Source: Croceibacterium ferulae | GTDB lineage: Bacteria; Pseudomonadota; Alphaproteobacteria; Sphingomonadales; Sphingomonadaceae | Direction of reading: 5' to 3' | Length of the DNA: 64,000 nt | NCBI RefSeq assembly: GCF_003660445.1 | Contig: NZ_QZVQ01000006.1 | Location: 186,001-250,000, forward strand | Shown here: positions 1 through 8,256 of the stretch, one piece after another | Numbering within the stretch: the first letter of the stretch is position 1 | Layout: every line of letters starts with the position of its first letter | The notes under the pieces: generated by a model | What the model saw: the letters and a program-made list of their open reading frames with translations, nothing else | What the model was told of the DNA's origin: nothing | Database searches by the model: none | Position numbers and translations under genes: made by a program

Positions 1-2
1 TG

Positions 3-77
3 TGCAGTGCACAATCTGCTTGACGACAAACGCAAAATATTTATTTTGTGCAGCGCAACAACGGTGTTGCACCGCAA
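3..77. promoter_or_regulatory. three PhaR-box-like TGC...GCA sites upstream of phasin gene
   Basis: Three short sites with the pattern TGCnnnGCA lie in the 100 bases before the phasin start: TGCAGTGCACAA (3-14), TGCAGCGCAACA (49-60) and TGCACCGCAA (68-77). The first fits the consensus TGCRNYGCASMA that I recall for PhaR of Paracoccus; the other two are partial matches. PhaR represses phasin genes until polyhydroxyalkanoate granules titrate it away. That this is a PhaR operator region is inference from motif and position. Confidence 0.5.
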
Positions 78-102
78 GGTTCCATTATTACCCTCCGTTG
101 GA

Positions 103-804
103 ATGAACATGGACGATCAAGGCAAGTCGCAGGATGATCCTGCTTTTCCCGTGATGGCGAACCCGGCTTCGGCCGCTCCGCAGCCTGATACCGGGGGTGA
201 TCCCGTGACAGAGCCTGTGGCCCAGCCGATGCCCCAATCTGTTGTCGAAGCCGCCGCCCCGCCGGCTAGCAGCCCCATCCGGGGCATGCAGGGCGACAAT
301 CCCGTGAAGCGCACGATTGCACAGCTCAAGGACAAGATCATGGCCACTGCCCCCAGCAACGAAGATATCCAGCAGTTCAACGACAGCGTCACCACTTCGG
401 TGACCCAGGCGATGAACGAAGCGCAGGGCAAGGCCCGCGAAGCTTACGAGAAGGGCACCGCCGCTGCTGGCGAGGCGACCGAGTTCGCCAAGGGCAACGT
501 CGAAGCGCTGGTCGAGAGCAGCCGCATCCTGTCCGAAGGCCTGCAGACCATCGGCAAGACCTATGCCGAGGAAGCCAAGTCCGCTTACGAGCAGATGACC
601 GCCGACATGAAGGAAGTGGCCGCGATCAAGAGCCCGACCGAGCTGTTCCAGCTGCAGGGCAAGATCATGCGCCGCAACTTCGATTCGCTGGTGGCGGCAA
701 GCTCGCGCAACACCGAAGCGATGATGAAGCTGGCGAACGAGGCGTTCGAGCCGATCTCCGGCCGGATGAGCGTTGCCGCTGACAAGATGAACAAGCCCGT
801 CTGA
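103..804 (+). CDS. phasin family protein (PHA granule-associated)
   Basis: The predicted 233-residue protein has a Pro/Ala-rich N-terminal third. An amphipathic helical region follows (about residues 100-225), rich in Ala, Glu and Lys, with stretches such as [10 protein letters not shown] and [14 protein letters not shown] that are typical of the phasin domain. Phasins coat polyhydroxyalkanoate granules and some act as general stress proteins. I chose the ATG at 103 (a second lies at 109) because further upstream the frame runs through the PhaR-like sites and codes nothing phasin-like. No strong Shine-Dalgarno is visible, so the start is uncertain by a few codons. The family call is firm; the link to PHA storage is inference, as no PHA synthase gene is in view. 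Confidence 0.85.
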   Translation: MNMDDQGKSQDDPAFPVMANPASAAPQPDTGGDPVTEPVAQPMPQSVVEAAAPPASSPIRGMQGDNPVKRTIAQLKDKIMATAPSNEDIQQFNDSVTTSVTQAMNEAQGKAREAYEKGTAAAGEATEFAKGNVEALVESSRILSEGLQTIGKTYAEEAKSAYEQMTADMKEVAAIKSPTELFQLQGKIMRRNFDSLVAASSRNTEAMMKLANEAFEPISGRMSVAADKMNKPV

Positions 805-943
805 TCCAGGCGAGCGGTTCGTTGAACATGGCGGGGGCCGGGTGCATCGTCACCCGGCCCCTTGCTGTATGCAACCGACCGACCGGTTCCGGATGACGGC
901 GGCACATTTTGCGGGGGCTTGCATCTTGAAGCAGGGGGTCGCG

Positions 944-1408
944 ATGCGATATTCCTGCTTCATGCGCAGCCACCTTCCACCCCCGGCCGGCAACCGACCG
1001 GTGCCGCCCCATGCTGTTTCGCGGGCAACGGCCGGGCATTGCGGCCCCGCCGGCCCGTTGTCTCAGGACGAAGATGGCGGCGACGATGCCGGCGACGGCA
1101 ATGGTGGCGGCGACGGCCAAGTGGGCCTGGCCACCCGGACGCGCACCCGGCCGAAGAAGCCCAGCCAGTACAAGGTACTGCTGTTAAACGACGATTACAC
1201 GCCCATGGAATTCGTCGTGATGGTGCTGAAGCGGTTTTTTCGGATGGATATGGAGCAGGCCACCCGGGTCATGCTGCATGTGCATCAGAAAGGTGTGGGT
1301 GTCTGCGGCATCTTCCCCTATGAAATCGCGGAAACCAAGGTCAGCCAGGTGATGGATTACGCGCGGGAGAACCAGCACCCGCTGCAATGCACGCTGGAGA
1401 AAGCCTGA
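944..1408 (+). CDS. clpS: ATP-dependent Clp protease adaptor ClpS
   Basis: The C-terminal 95 residues are a clear ClpS domain: [14 protein letters not shown] carries the N-degron-binding Asn/Asp pair, [11 protein letters not shown] the conserved His, and [10 protein letters not shown] the end of the fold. ClpS hands N-end-rule substrates to ClpAP. The start is uncertain. ATG 944 has an AGGGGGT ribosome site seven bases upstream and gives 154 residues with a long Gly/Asp-rich N-terminal tail; ATG 962 is an alternative, and the family is usually 100-120 residues. clpA is not adjacent. A phasin gene upstream and lptF 40 bases downstream place it in a plus-strand run. Confidence 0.9.
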   Translation: MRYSCFMRSHLPPPAGNRPVPPHAVSRATAGHCGPAGPLSQDEDGGDDAGDGNGGGDGQVGLATRTRTRPKKPSQYKVLLLNDDYTPMEFVVMVLKRFFRMDMEQATRVMLHVHQKGVGVCGIFPYEIAETKVSQVMDYARENQHPLQCTLEKA

Positions 1409-1448
1409 TCTACGCTGCCCAGCGGCATCACGGGACCGGCCTACGATC

Positions 1449-2735
1449 TTGACCTTCATCACCGCCATCGATCGCTACATTTTCCGGCTCACGGTCGTGC
1501 CGATGCTGGGTGTCTTCGTGCTCGCCGCATCGCTGCTGATGCTGGAAAAGATGCTGCGGCTATTTGAGTTCGTCTCGACGGAAGGCGGGCCCATCAGTGT
1601 GGTGTTCCGCATGATGGTCAACCTGGTGCCCGAATATGCCGGGCTCGCCATTCCTCTGGGTCTGATGCTGGGCGTGCTGCTGGCCTTCCGCAAGCTGGCC
1701 ACCTCCAGCGAGCTGGACGTGATGCGTGCCGTCGGGTGGAGCTACACCCGGCTGCTGCGGGTGCCTTACCTGATCACGCTGGCGCTGGTGGCGGTCAATT
1801 TCGCCATTGTCGGCTATCTCCAGCCGCTCGCCCGCTATGGCTATGAGGAGCTCGATTTCGAGCTGCGTTCGGGCGCGTTGGGCGCATCCATCAAGGTGGG
1901 CGAGTTCGTCACGCTGGAGGATCGCGTCGCCTTGCGCGTGGAGGGCAGCCGGGATGACGGGCGCGAACTGAGCGGCATCTTTGCCCGCGTGGCGCAGGAC
2001 GGGCCGCAGGGGCAGGTCCTGGCGATCTCCGCCCGGCAGGGGCAGTTCCTGGCGAATCGCGACAATCGCAACACCATCATCCTGCGGCTGCTGGACGGCA
2101 CGATCGTGCACGACATTCCCGGCCAGCCCAGCCGTGTCCTGTCCTTCAGCCAGCACGACCTGCCCATCGACCTGCCCGCGATCGAGCGGTTCCGTCAGCG
2201 TGGGGAAGAGAGCCGCGAATATCTGCTGCCCGAACTGGCACGCATGGGGTGGAGCAGCGACAGCAGCGCCGCGGTGCGGGCCGACAGCCAGGCCGATTTC
2301 AATTACCGCATGGTGGAAGTGGTGATGATGTTCATGCTGCCGCTGCTGGCGGTGGCGCTGGCGATCCCGCCCAAACGGTCCACATCCGCGCTGGGCGTGT
2401 TCCTGTCGATCATTCTGGTGGTGGCCTACCACAAGGTGAACCAGTACGGGCAGGACATCGCCGAACTGGGGCGGGCCGATCCGTTGCTGGCCCTGTGGGG
2501 CCCGTTTGCGGTGTTTTCCGCGCTGATCGGCTGGATGTATTACCAGGTGGCTTTCGTGCCCGGCGGGCAGGCGATCGGCGCGCTGGAAACCGGCTATGCC
2601 AAGGTGACGAAGCGGCTTGGCCGGCTGCTGCGCCGTGGGCGCCGTTCGCAACGTGCGGAGATAGAGGATCCGGCCGGCCCGCATGCGGAGCCGCAGCCGC
2701 TGGTGGCCGGAAGCGGGGGTGTGGGTGCTGTTTGA
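1449..2735 (+). CDS. lptF: LPS export ABC transporter permease LptF
   Basis: This 428-residue protein of the YjgP/YjgQ family is one of the two inner-membrane permeases of the LptB2FG machine that extracts lipopolysaccharide from the inner membrane. It has the family layout: membrane helices at the N-terminus (starting DRYIFRLTVVPML), a periplasmic beta-jellyroll domain in the middle (about residues 130-260), and three more helices towards the end. The start is a TTG, the only sensible initiator before the conserved N-terminus. The end overlaps lptG, which suggests translational coupling. A short charged and Pro-rich tail follows the last helix. Confidence 0.93.
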   Translation: MTFITAIDRYIFRLTVVPMLGVFVLAASLLMLEKMLRLFEFVSTEGGPISVVFRMMVNLVPEYAGLAIPLGLMLGVLLAFRKLATSSELDVMRAVGWSYTRLLRVPYLITLALVAVNFAIVGYLQPLARYGYEELDFELRSGALGASIKVGEFVTLEDRVALRVEGSRDDGRELSGIFARVAQDGPQGQVLAISARQGQFLANRDNRNTIILRLLDGTIVHDIPGQPSRVLSFSQHDLPIDLPAIERFRQRGEESREYLLPELARMGWSSDSSAAVRADSQADFNYRMVEVVMMFMLPLLAVALAIPPKRSTSALGVFLSIILVVAYHKVNQYGQDIAELGRADPLLALWGPFAVFSALIGWMYYQVAFVPGGQAIGALETGYAKVTKRLGRLLRRGRRSQRAEIEDPAGPHAEPQPLVAGSGGVGAV

Positions 2736-3825
2736 TTTCCTGCCCTCCCGACGACTGACCTGGTATCTGTCCAAGACCTTCGTCAGTCGCATCGTGGCGG
2801 TGCTCGCCATGCTGGTGCTGGTGCTGATGATGCTGGATCTGCTGGGCACCAGCGGCAAGATCCTGGCCGCGCCCGGCAACACGCAGGGCGATCTGTGGCG
2901 CTATGTCGGCCTGCGTCTGCCGCAGCTGGTGGCACAGTTTCTGCCCTATTCCGCCTTGCTGGCGACGATCATCACGCTGCTGGCGCTGAACCAGAACAGC
3001 GAGGTGACGGCGATGAAGGCGGCCGGCATGTCCGCCCACCAGATCCTGGCGCCGCTGCTGCTGGCGGCCGGGCTGATCTCGCTGGCGTCGTTCCTGTTCA
3101 ACGAGATGGTGGTGACGCGCGCCACCGCGCAGCTCGCAGTCTGGGAGGCGGTGGATTTCGGGCCGGTTCCGGACGATCCGACCGTGCGCGCCAATGTCTA
3201 TCTGAACGATGGGCCGGACGTGCTGCTGGCTAGCACTGTGGCAGGCCGCGGGGCGGCGACGGTGATGCGCGGAATCACCTTCTACGACCGCGATGACAGC
3301 CTGATGATCCGGCGGCGGATCCTGGCGGACAGCGCCCGCTATACCGGCAATGGCTGGCTGCTGGAGCGGCCCCAGGTGTTCGAGGTGGACAGCGCCACCA
3401 ACGCGCCCGCACCCACCACCCTGACGGTCGCGCCGGGCCTGACGCCCGACCGGCTGGACATCCGGGCGGTCAATCCAGACGCAGAATCGCTGAGCCAGCT
3501 GTCGCAATCCATCGGCGCGCTGGATGCGGCCGGACGCGACACGGCCGAGTTGCGCGGGCGCTGGTGGCACAAGATCTCCGGGCCGCTGGCGGCGCTGCTG
3601 ATGCCGCTGCTGGGCGCAATCGCGGGATTCGGCCTCGCGCGATCGGGTGGCCTGTTCGTGCGGGCGATCATCGGCATGGCGCTGGGCTTCGCCTATTTCG
3701 TGGTCGACAATGCGGCACTGGCCATGGGCAGTTTCGGCGGCTACCCGCCATTGCTGGCCGCATGGGCCCCGTTTGTGCTGTTCGCCCTGATCGGCGAGAC
3801 GGTGCTGATCCGGACCGAAGAGTAG
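2725..3825 (+). CDS. lptG: LPS export ABC transporter permease LptG
   Basis: This is the partner of LptF, about 366 residues, with the same helix, periplasmic domain, helix layout; it opens with FLPSRRLTWYLSKTF and a hydrophobic helix. I placed the start at GTG 2725, which gives MLFDFLPSRR. A GGGGGT stretch lies just upstream and the gene then overlaps lptF by 11 bases; GTG 2719 is also possible. The sequence NQNSEVTAMKAAGMS is the coupling helix region that contacts the ATPase LptB, which is not in this window. The C-terminal helices carry GLARSGGLFVRA and NAALAMGSFGG. Confidence 0.93.
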   Translation: MLFDFLPSRRLTWYLSKTFVSRIVAVLAMLVLVLMMLDLLGTSGKILAAPGNTQGDLWRYVGLRLPQLVAQFLPYSALLATIITLLALNQNSEVTAMKAAGMSAHQILAPLLLAAGLISLASFLFNEMVVTRATAQLAVWEAVDFGPVPDDPTVRANVYLNDGPDVLLASTVAGRGAATVMRGITFYDRDDSLMIRRRILADSARYTGNGWLLERPQVFEVDSATNAPAPTTLTVAPGLTPDRLDIRAVNPDAESLSQLSQSIGALDAAGRDTAELRGRWWHKISGPLAALLMPLLGAIAGFGLARSGGLFVRAIIGMALGFAYFVVDNAALAMGSFGGYPPLLAAWAPFVLFALIGETVLIRTEE

Positions 3826-3968
3826 CGCTCCGGCGAAAGATTGCGGCAAGCTGCCACAATCGGTGCTTGCGCCGCCACATTCCTGCCATTATTTGGAGAG
3901 TTGCTCGCGCCGCTGCGAGTTTCTCTTGGGGCATCGGTCTAGCCGGGCCCACCATAGGAGTTCGGTTT

Positions 3969-4202
3969 ATGAAGATGATTGCACTGGCCGCTTCGGCCGC
4001 CGCCCTGATCGCCCTGTCCGCTTGCGCTGAAGAGCCGGCCGAGGACACCACCGTCGTCGAAGAGACCACCGTGGAGCCCATGATGACCGACACGGCGATG
4101 ACCACCGACACCACCATGACCGACACCGGCATGATGACCGACACCACCATGACCGACACCACCATGACCACCACCGAAACCTCGACCTCGACGTCGATGT
4201 AA
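3969..4202 (+). CDS. small lipoprotein with Thr/Met/Asp repeats
   Basis: The 77-residue product has a lipoprotein signal peptide (lipobox LSAC, Cys about residue 20) and a short acidic segment. The rest is a low-complexity tail of repeated MTDT / TMTDT units ending in a Thr/Ser run. An AGGAG ribosome site lies eight bases before the ATG and a good terminator follows, so it is probably a monocistronic, well-expressed gene. No function is recognisable. The DNA of the tail is a near-tandem repeat of ACCGACACC/ACCATG units, so its length could vary between strains. Confidence 0.8.
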   Translation: MKMIALAASAAALIALSACAEEPAEDTTVVEETTVEPMMTDTAMTTDTTMTDTGMMTDTTMTDTTMTTTETSTSTSM

Positions 4203-4280
4203 TCGGTATGTCCTGCGTTGCCTGCCTGCAGGCGACAAGGGACATATGGTCGTGATCACGTGACGTGATTGCGTTGAAGA

Positions 4281-4316
4281 CGCGCCGCATGGCCTTCGGG
4301 CCGGCGGCGCGTTTTT
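4281..4316 (+). terminator. rho-independent terminator
   Basis: A GC-rich stem CGCGCCG (4281-4287) pairs with CGGCGCG (4305-4311), with extra pairing GGCC/GGCC inside the loop, followed directly by TTTTT (4312-4316). It sits 80 bases after the small lipoprotein gene. Confidence 0.8.
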
Positions 4317-4487
4317 GCGTTGGGGGCTGGGGCATGTTAAGGCCGGTCCGCAAGTGTGACCCATGTGTCACGACCCGTTCAGGTGTCGGCCGCCATAAAG
4401 TGCCGGTCCCTTGCAAGCCGGCGTGCGGAGGCGCATCTGCTGCCTCAAGCGCCCCACAGCCACGGGAACCGCTCAAACAGGTACAGG

Positions 4488-5342
4488 ATGACTTCAGTGT
4501 CGCACAACGCCACCGCGAAGGCGGACCAGTCCGATCTGCCGTTCTGGAAGCGGAGCCACTACCTCGACAGGATGGACCTGCGAGGGTTGGTTCACGCCTA
4601 TTTCCAGCACTACACGATCATCGCCTATCTGGCGCTGGCCGCGCTGTGCGTGGTCGGCTTCGTGTGGCGTCCGGCGGCGGCCTTGCCGACGGCCATCGCC
4701 TTCGCGGCGGGCGTCGCGGTCTACCCGCTGGTCTGGCACCTGCTGCATCAATATGTGCTGCACGGTAAGTGGATGTGGCGCCACAAGTGGCTGGCGCCGA
4801 CCTGGAAGCGGATCCATTACGATCACCACCAGGATCCGAACAATCTGTCCGTGCTGTTCGGCGCGCTGCACACGACACTGCCGACCATCGCCATCGCCAC
4901 CCTGCCGATCGGCTGGCTGATCGGCGGCTTCGGCGGCGCGATGGCGGCCCTGTGCGCCGGTCTGCTGACCACCTGCTATTACGAGTTCATGCACTGCATC
5001 CAGCACTTGGCATTCAAGCCGAAGTGGAAGTGGGTGCAGCACATGAAGCAGCGCCATAACGAGCATCATTATTTCGACGAGACCGGAAATTTCGGCATCA
5101 CGAATTATGGCTGGGATCGGCTGCTGGGCACCTATTACGAGAAGAAGGACCGGCCCAAGCGTTCGCCGACCGTGTTCAATCTCGGCTATGACGAGACGAT
5201 CGCGGAGCAGTGGCCTTACGTGAAGGACCTGTCCGGCGGCATCGCCAGCGGCCATCCGCGCCGTCGCGTGATGGGCAAGGAAGGCTTCGATCCGGCAAAG
5301 CAGGCGGGCGGCAACGATCAGGGGCAGCAGGCTTCGGCCTGA
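4488..5342 (+). CDS. sterol desaturase / fatty acid hydroxylase family membrane protein
   Basis: The 284-residue integral membrane protein has the histidine clusters that bind a di-iron centre in the fatty-acid hydroxylase superfamily: HLLHQYVLH, HYDHHQD, HCIQH and RHNEHHYF. Four hydrophobic segments lie between about residues 40 and 180. Members hydroxylate or desaturate lipids such as fatty acyl chains, sphingoid bases, sterols or carotenoids, and the substrate cannot be read from sequence. In a sphingolipid-making order, a role in 2-hydroxy fatty acid or sphingolipid modification is plausible but inferred. The start at ATG 4488 gives the natural MTSVSHN N-terminus; codons upstream encode no membrane-like sequence. 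Confidence 0.85.
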   Translation: MTSVSHNATAKADQSDLPFWKRSHYLDRMDLRGLVHAYFQHYTIIAYLALAALCVVGFVWRPAAALPTAIAFAAGVAVYPLVWHLLHQYVLHGKWMWRHKWLAPTWKRIHYDHHQDPNNLSVLFGALHTTLPTIAIATLPIGWLIGGFGGAMAALCAGLLTTCYYEFMHCIQHLAFKPKWKWVQHMKQRHNEHHYFDETGNFGITNYGWDRLLGTYYEKKDRPKRSPTVFNLGYDETIAEQWPYVKDLSGGIASGHPRRRVMGKEGFDPAKQAGGNDQGQQASA

Positions 5343-5372
5343 ATTGCTGACGCGCTGACGAGGGGCAGGCCG

Positions 5373-6521
5373 ATGGACGTGACGATTGCGCCGGTCACAG
5401 GCCGGCGGGAGCTGGGCCTGTTCATCGAGCTGGCCTACCAGCTGAATGCAGGTGACCCGAACTGGGTGCCGCCCTTGCGCAGCGACATGGTCGAACTGCT
5501 GACACCCGGGCGCAACCCGTTCCACGAACATGCGCGGATGCAGCTGTTCCTGGCGCGCCGCGGCAAGCGGGTGGTCGGCCGCATCTCCGCTCACATCGAC
5601 GAACTGGCCCTCAGGCAGCCGGTGGAGCAGGGCCTTGGCCCGGGCACCGGCAATTGGGGCCTGCTGGAGGCGGAGGACGAGAGCGTCGCGCAGCGCCTGA
5701 TCGCGACGGCGGAAGACTGGCTGCGCGAACAGGGCATGACCCGGGTGCTGGCGCCGATCAGCCTTTCCATCTGGGAGGAGCCCGGCCTGCTGGTGCGCGG
5801 CCACGACCACCCGCCAACCATGATGATGGGCCACCATCCGGTGCAGCATCAGAGGTGGATCGAAGGCGCGGGCTACGCTTCGGCCAAGTCGCTGCTGACT
5901 TACGACCTTCCGATCGACAAGGGCTTTCCCGAACTGATCCAGCGGATCGTCGCCTCCGGCGAGCGCAGCAGTCGCATCACCCTGCGCACGGTCGACATGA
6001 AGAACTTCGCCCGGGACGGGGAGATCGCGATCGACATCCTGAACGATGCTTGGTCCGGCAATTGGGGCTTCGTACCGTTCACCGATGCGGAAAAGGCCTA
6101 TGGCGCGAAGAAGCTGAAGGCGATCACGCTGGAACGCACCAACATGATCGCCGAAGTGGATGGCGAGCCGGTCGCCTTCATGCTGGCCTGGCCCGATCTG
6201 AACGAGCAGCTGATCGGCATGAGGGGCCGGCTGTTTCCGTTCAACTGGGTCAAGCTGCTGTGGTGGCTGCGCAAGCCGCAGGTGCGCACCTTCCGCGTGC
6301 CGCTGATGGGTGTGCGCAAGAAGCTGCAGAATTCCCGCATGGCCAGCCAGATCGCTTTCATGATGATCGAGTATATCCGCCGGGTTGCGGTGAACGAACA
6401 TGGCGCCACCCGGGGCGAGATCGGCTGGGTGCTGGACGACAATGGCGGCATGATCGCGATTGCCGATTCGATCGGCGGCAAGGTGAACCGCGAATACCGG
6501 ATCTACCAGAAGGCGCTCTGA
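5373..6521 (+). CDS. GNAT-like N-acyltransferase family protein
   Basis: The 382-residue protein starts MDVTIAPVTGRREL and carries the region PNWVPPLRSDMVELL typical of a family of large GNAT-fold proteins common in alphaproteobacteria and often annotated simply as N-acetyltransferase. The later part (VAFMLAWPDLNEQL, EIGWVLDDNGGM) looks like a second acyltransferase-like half. It lies 30 bases after the hydroxylase gene, on the same strand, so the two may act in one lipid-modifying step; that is inference. Substrate unknown. Confidence 0.65.
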   Translation: MDVTIAPVTGRRELGLFIELAYQLNAGDPNWVPPLRSDMVELLTPGRNPFHEHARMQLFLARRGKRVVGRISAHIDELALRQPVEQGLGPGTGNWGLLEAEDESVAQRLIATAEDWLREQGMTRVLAPISLSIWEEPGLLVRGHDHPPTMMMGHHPVQHQRWIEGAGYASAKSLLTYDLPIDKGFPELIQRIVASGERSSRITLRTVDMKNFARDGEIAIDILNDAWSGNWGFVPFTDAEKAYGAKKLKAITLERTNMIAEVDGEPVAFMLAWPDLNEQLIGMRGRLFPFNWVKLLWWLRKPQVRTFRVPLMGVRKKLQNSRMASQIAFMMIEYIRRVAVNEHGATRGEIGWVLDDNGGMIAIADSIGGKVNREYRIYQKAL

Positions 6522-6617
6522 CCCCGGCTGCTCCCTGCGGAACCGGAGCCGGGCAGGGCGGGTTTCGACTGCATGGCCCGGCCCGGCCCTTTACCTCCAG
6601 CCCGCGGGATCGCCACC

Positions 6618-7046
6618 ATGAGCCTGACCTCCGCCCCCGATATCAAGCCCCCGCTGGGCCGTGTGCTGGTGGTGGAGGATGACGCGGTGCTGGCGCTCGC
6701 CATCGAAGACGCGCTGCAGAATGTCGGAGCGGCCGAGGTGGTCATCTGCGCCAGCATCGCCGCGGCCATGCTGGCGCTGGAAGAGGCGGAGGCTGATTGC
6801 CTGGTGCTGGACGTCCATCTGACGGACCGCAATGATGGCTGGGCGCTGGCGGAACTGGTGGATCAGCTCGGCCCCCGCCGGCCTGTCATCGCCTTTTCGA
6901 CCGGCTCCCCCGAAGCCATCCCGCCTGCCATCGCCGAGATGGGCCTGGTGTTCGAGAAACCCTATGACCCCGCCGAACTGGCGCGGGCCCTGGCAAGTGG
7001 CCGTCGGCGGGGGTTCTTCGCCCGGCTGCGGGATGCGATCGGCTGA
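6618..7046 (+). CDS. single-domain response regulator (FATGUY-like)
   Basis: The 142-residue protein is a lone receiver domain: acidic pair EDD (residues 20-22), phospho-acceptor Asp65 in CLVLDVHL, switch Thr95 and Lys114 in FEKPYD. The switch segment reads FSTGS, close to the FATG[GYC] signature of the FATGUY receivers that feed the alphaproteobacterial general stress response (for example SdrG of Sphingomonas). The neighbouring phyR supports that link. No output domain is present, so it should act by phosphotransfer or protein contact. I chose ATG 6618, which starts just before the receiver; the frame is open a further 45 bases upstream. Confidence 0.8.
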   Translation: MSLTSAPDIKPPLGRVLVVEDDAVLALAIEDALQNVGAAEVVICASIAAAMLALEEAEADCLVLDVHLTDRNDGWALAELVDQLGPRRPVIAFSTGSPEAIPPAIAEMGLVFEKPYDPAELARALASGRRRGFFARLRDAIG

Positions 7047-7351
7047 GTTCCTCCGACTGGCACGGGCGTTTGTTCCGCCTGTTGCGCGCACAAAAAAAGG
7101 CCCCCGTTCTGTTCAGGAACGAGGGCCTCTCGGGATCGTGTCACCAGCCGCTTGGACGGGAGGGGGGGTCTCGGCGGTGACAAGGCGATAATGAGCAGCC
7201 CGGATAGTGGTTCCGGACCGTGCCCAGATTTTTTCAACCGACCCTGTTGCCTTGCCGGATGATGGCGTTTTGCGCATCTTGCGCAGGCGGATGGAACAAT
7301 GCCACAGCCTCCTCGTTGTTCATCGACGAGTTCCATCGGGAAGGGGTTTAA
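7047..7351. other. intergenic region between response regulator and phyR
   Basis: This 305-base stretch holds no convincing gene; in particular I find no NepR-like short ORF. It contains a hairpin at 7099-7127 (GGCCCCCGTTC paired with GAACGAGGGCC, one mismatch) preceded by seven A's (7092-7098). That makes a good terminator only for minus-strand transcription, though the stem could also act on the plus strand. A sigma-EcfG-type promoter follows at 7293-7317. Confidence 0.6.
7293..7317 (+). promoter_or_regulatory. sigma-EcfG-type promoter of phyR
   Basis: GGAAC (7293-7297) and CGTT (7314-7317) are separated by exactly 16 bases. This is the consensus of promoters read by the general-stress sigma factor EcfG in alphaproteobacteria. 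It lies 34 bases before the phyR ATG, and phyR genes are often under such positive feedback control. Confidence 0.7.
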
Positions 7352-8143
7352 ATGTCCATTGGGGCCGAAGTAGCCGCTCATCTGCCGTTCCTACGCCGTT
7401 ACGCGCGGGCCCTGACGGGTTCGCAGAGCACCGGCGATGCCTTTGTCCAGGCCACACTGGAAGCAGCGCTGGTCGATGAGGACCTGGCGCAGACACTGAC
7501 GGGCGGGCGCGTGCCGCTCTACGCCGCGTTCAACAAGGTGTGGTCCAGCGCCTATATGGAGATCGGCGAGGAGAGCACGGGCGGGTTGCATGAACGCGCC
7601 GCGCAGGATCAGCTGAAGAAGATCACCCCCATTAACCGGCAGGCCCTGCTGCTGACCACCGTGGAGGATTTTTCCGCGGCGGAAGCGGCCGAGATCATGG
7701 GCGTGTCGGCCGATGACGTCACCCGTCTGGTGGCGGATGCGGTGGAGGAGATCGAACGCGAATCGACCACCAGCGTGCTCATCATCGAGGACGAGCCGCT
7801 GATCTCCATGCAGCTGGAGGATCTGGTCCGCTCGCTGGGTCACGACATCTGCGGAACCGCGGCCACGCGCACGCAGGCACAGGAAGTGGTGGCGGAAAAG
7901 ACACCGGGGCTGGTGCTGGCGGATATCCAGCTGGCGGACGGTTCGTCCGGCCTGGATGCGGTGGACGACATCCTGCAATCCGTCAGCGTGCCGGTAATCT
8001 TCATCACCGCCTACCCGGAACGGCTGCTCACCGGCGATCGCACCGAGCCGACCTATCTGATCACCAAGCCGTTCCACGAGGATACGGTGCGCGCGGCGAT
8101 CAGCCAGGCGCTGTTCTTCGGCTCCGCCCGCCCACTGGGCTGA
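7352..8143 (+). CDS. phyR: general stress response regulator PhyR (sigma-like domain plus receiver)
   Basis: This 263-residue protein fuses an N-terminal ECF-sigma-like domain (about residues 1-130, with AAEIMGVSADDV as the pseudo region 4 helix-turn-helix) to a C-terminal receiver. The receiver carries the acidic pair in LIIEDEPLIS, the phospho-acceptor Asp in VLADIQLADG and the switch Lys in LITKPF. When phosphorylated, PhyR binds the anti-sigma factor NepR and frees sigma EcfG. Its length and order are those of the family. Ribosome site GAAGGGG lies before the ATG. The usual partners nepR and ecfG are not beside it; instead a single-domain receiver gene lies upstream. Confidence 0.95.
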   Translation: MSIGAEVAAHLPFLRRYARALTGSQSTGDAFVQATLEAALVDEDLAQTLTGGRVPLYAAFNKVWSSAYMEIGEESTGGLHERAAQDQLKKITPINRQALLLTTVEDFSAAEAAEIMGVSADDVTRLVADAVEEIERESTTSVLIIEDEPLISMQLEDLVRSLGHDICGTAATRTQAQEVVAEKTPGLVLADIQLADGSSGLDAVDDILQSVSVPVIFITAYPERLLTGDRTEPTYLITKPFHEDTVRAAISQALFFGSARPLG

Positions 8144-8159
8144 ACGGCCTGAACGGCAT

Positions 8160-8184
8160 GGGGCGCCCGGGATCGAGGCGCCCC
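8160..8184 (+). terminator. hairpin after phyR, possible terminator
   Basis: A perfect 8-bp stem, GGGGCGCC (8160-8167) with GGCGCCCC (8177-8184), begins 17 bases after the phyR stop. Only a weak pyrimidine tract follows, with no T-run, so termination efficiency is uncertain. Confidence 0.45.
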
Positions 8185-8256
8185 TCCTGCCTTGCCCCTT
8201 CCCACCATCCGCACCGGTAATTGTCACCGGACCCGTCCGGCTCTACGGCCGCCGGC

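Noticed and set aside
7092-7127. Hairpin as plus-strand terminator of the response regulator gene
   Set aside because: The A-run precedes the stem on the plus strand, so the T-run exists only on the minus strand, and no minus-strand gene ends here. I list it only as part of the intergenic region.
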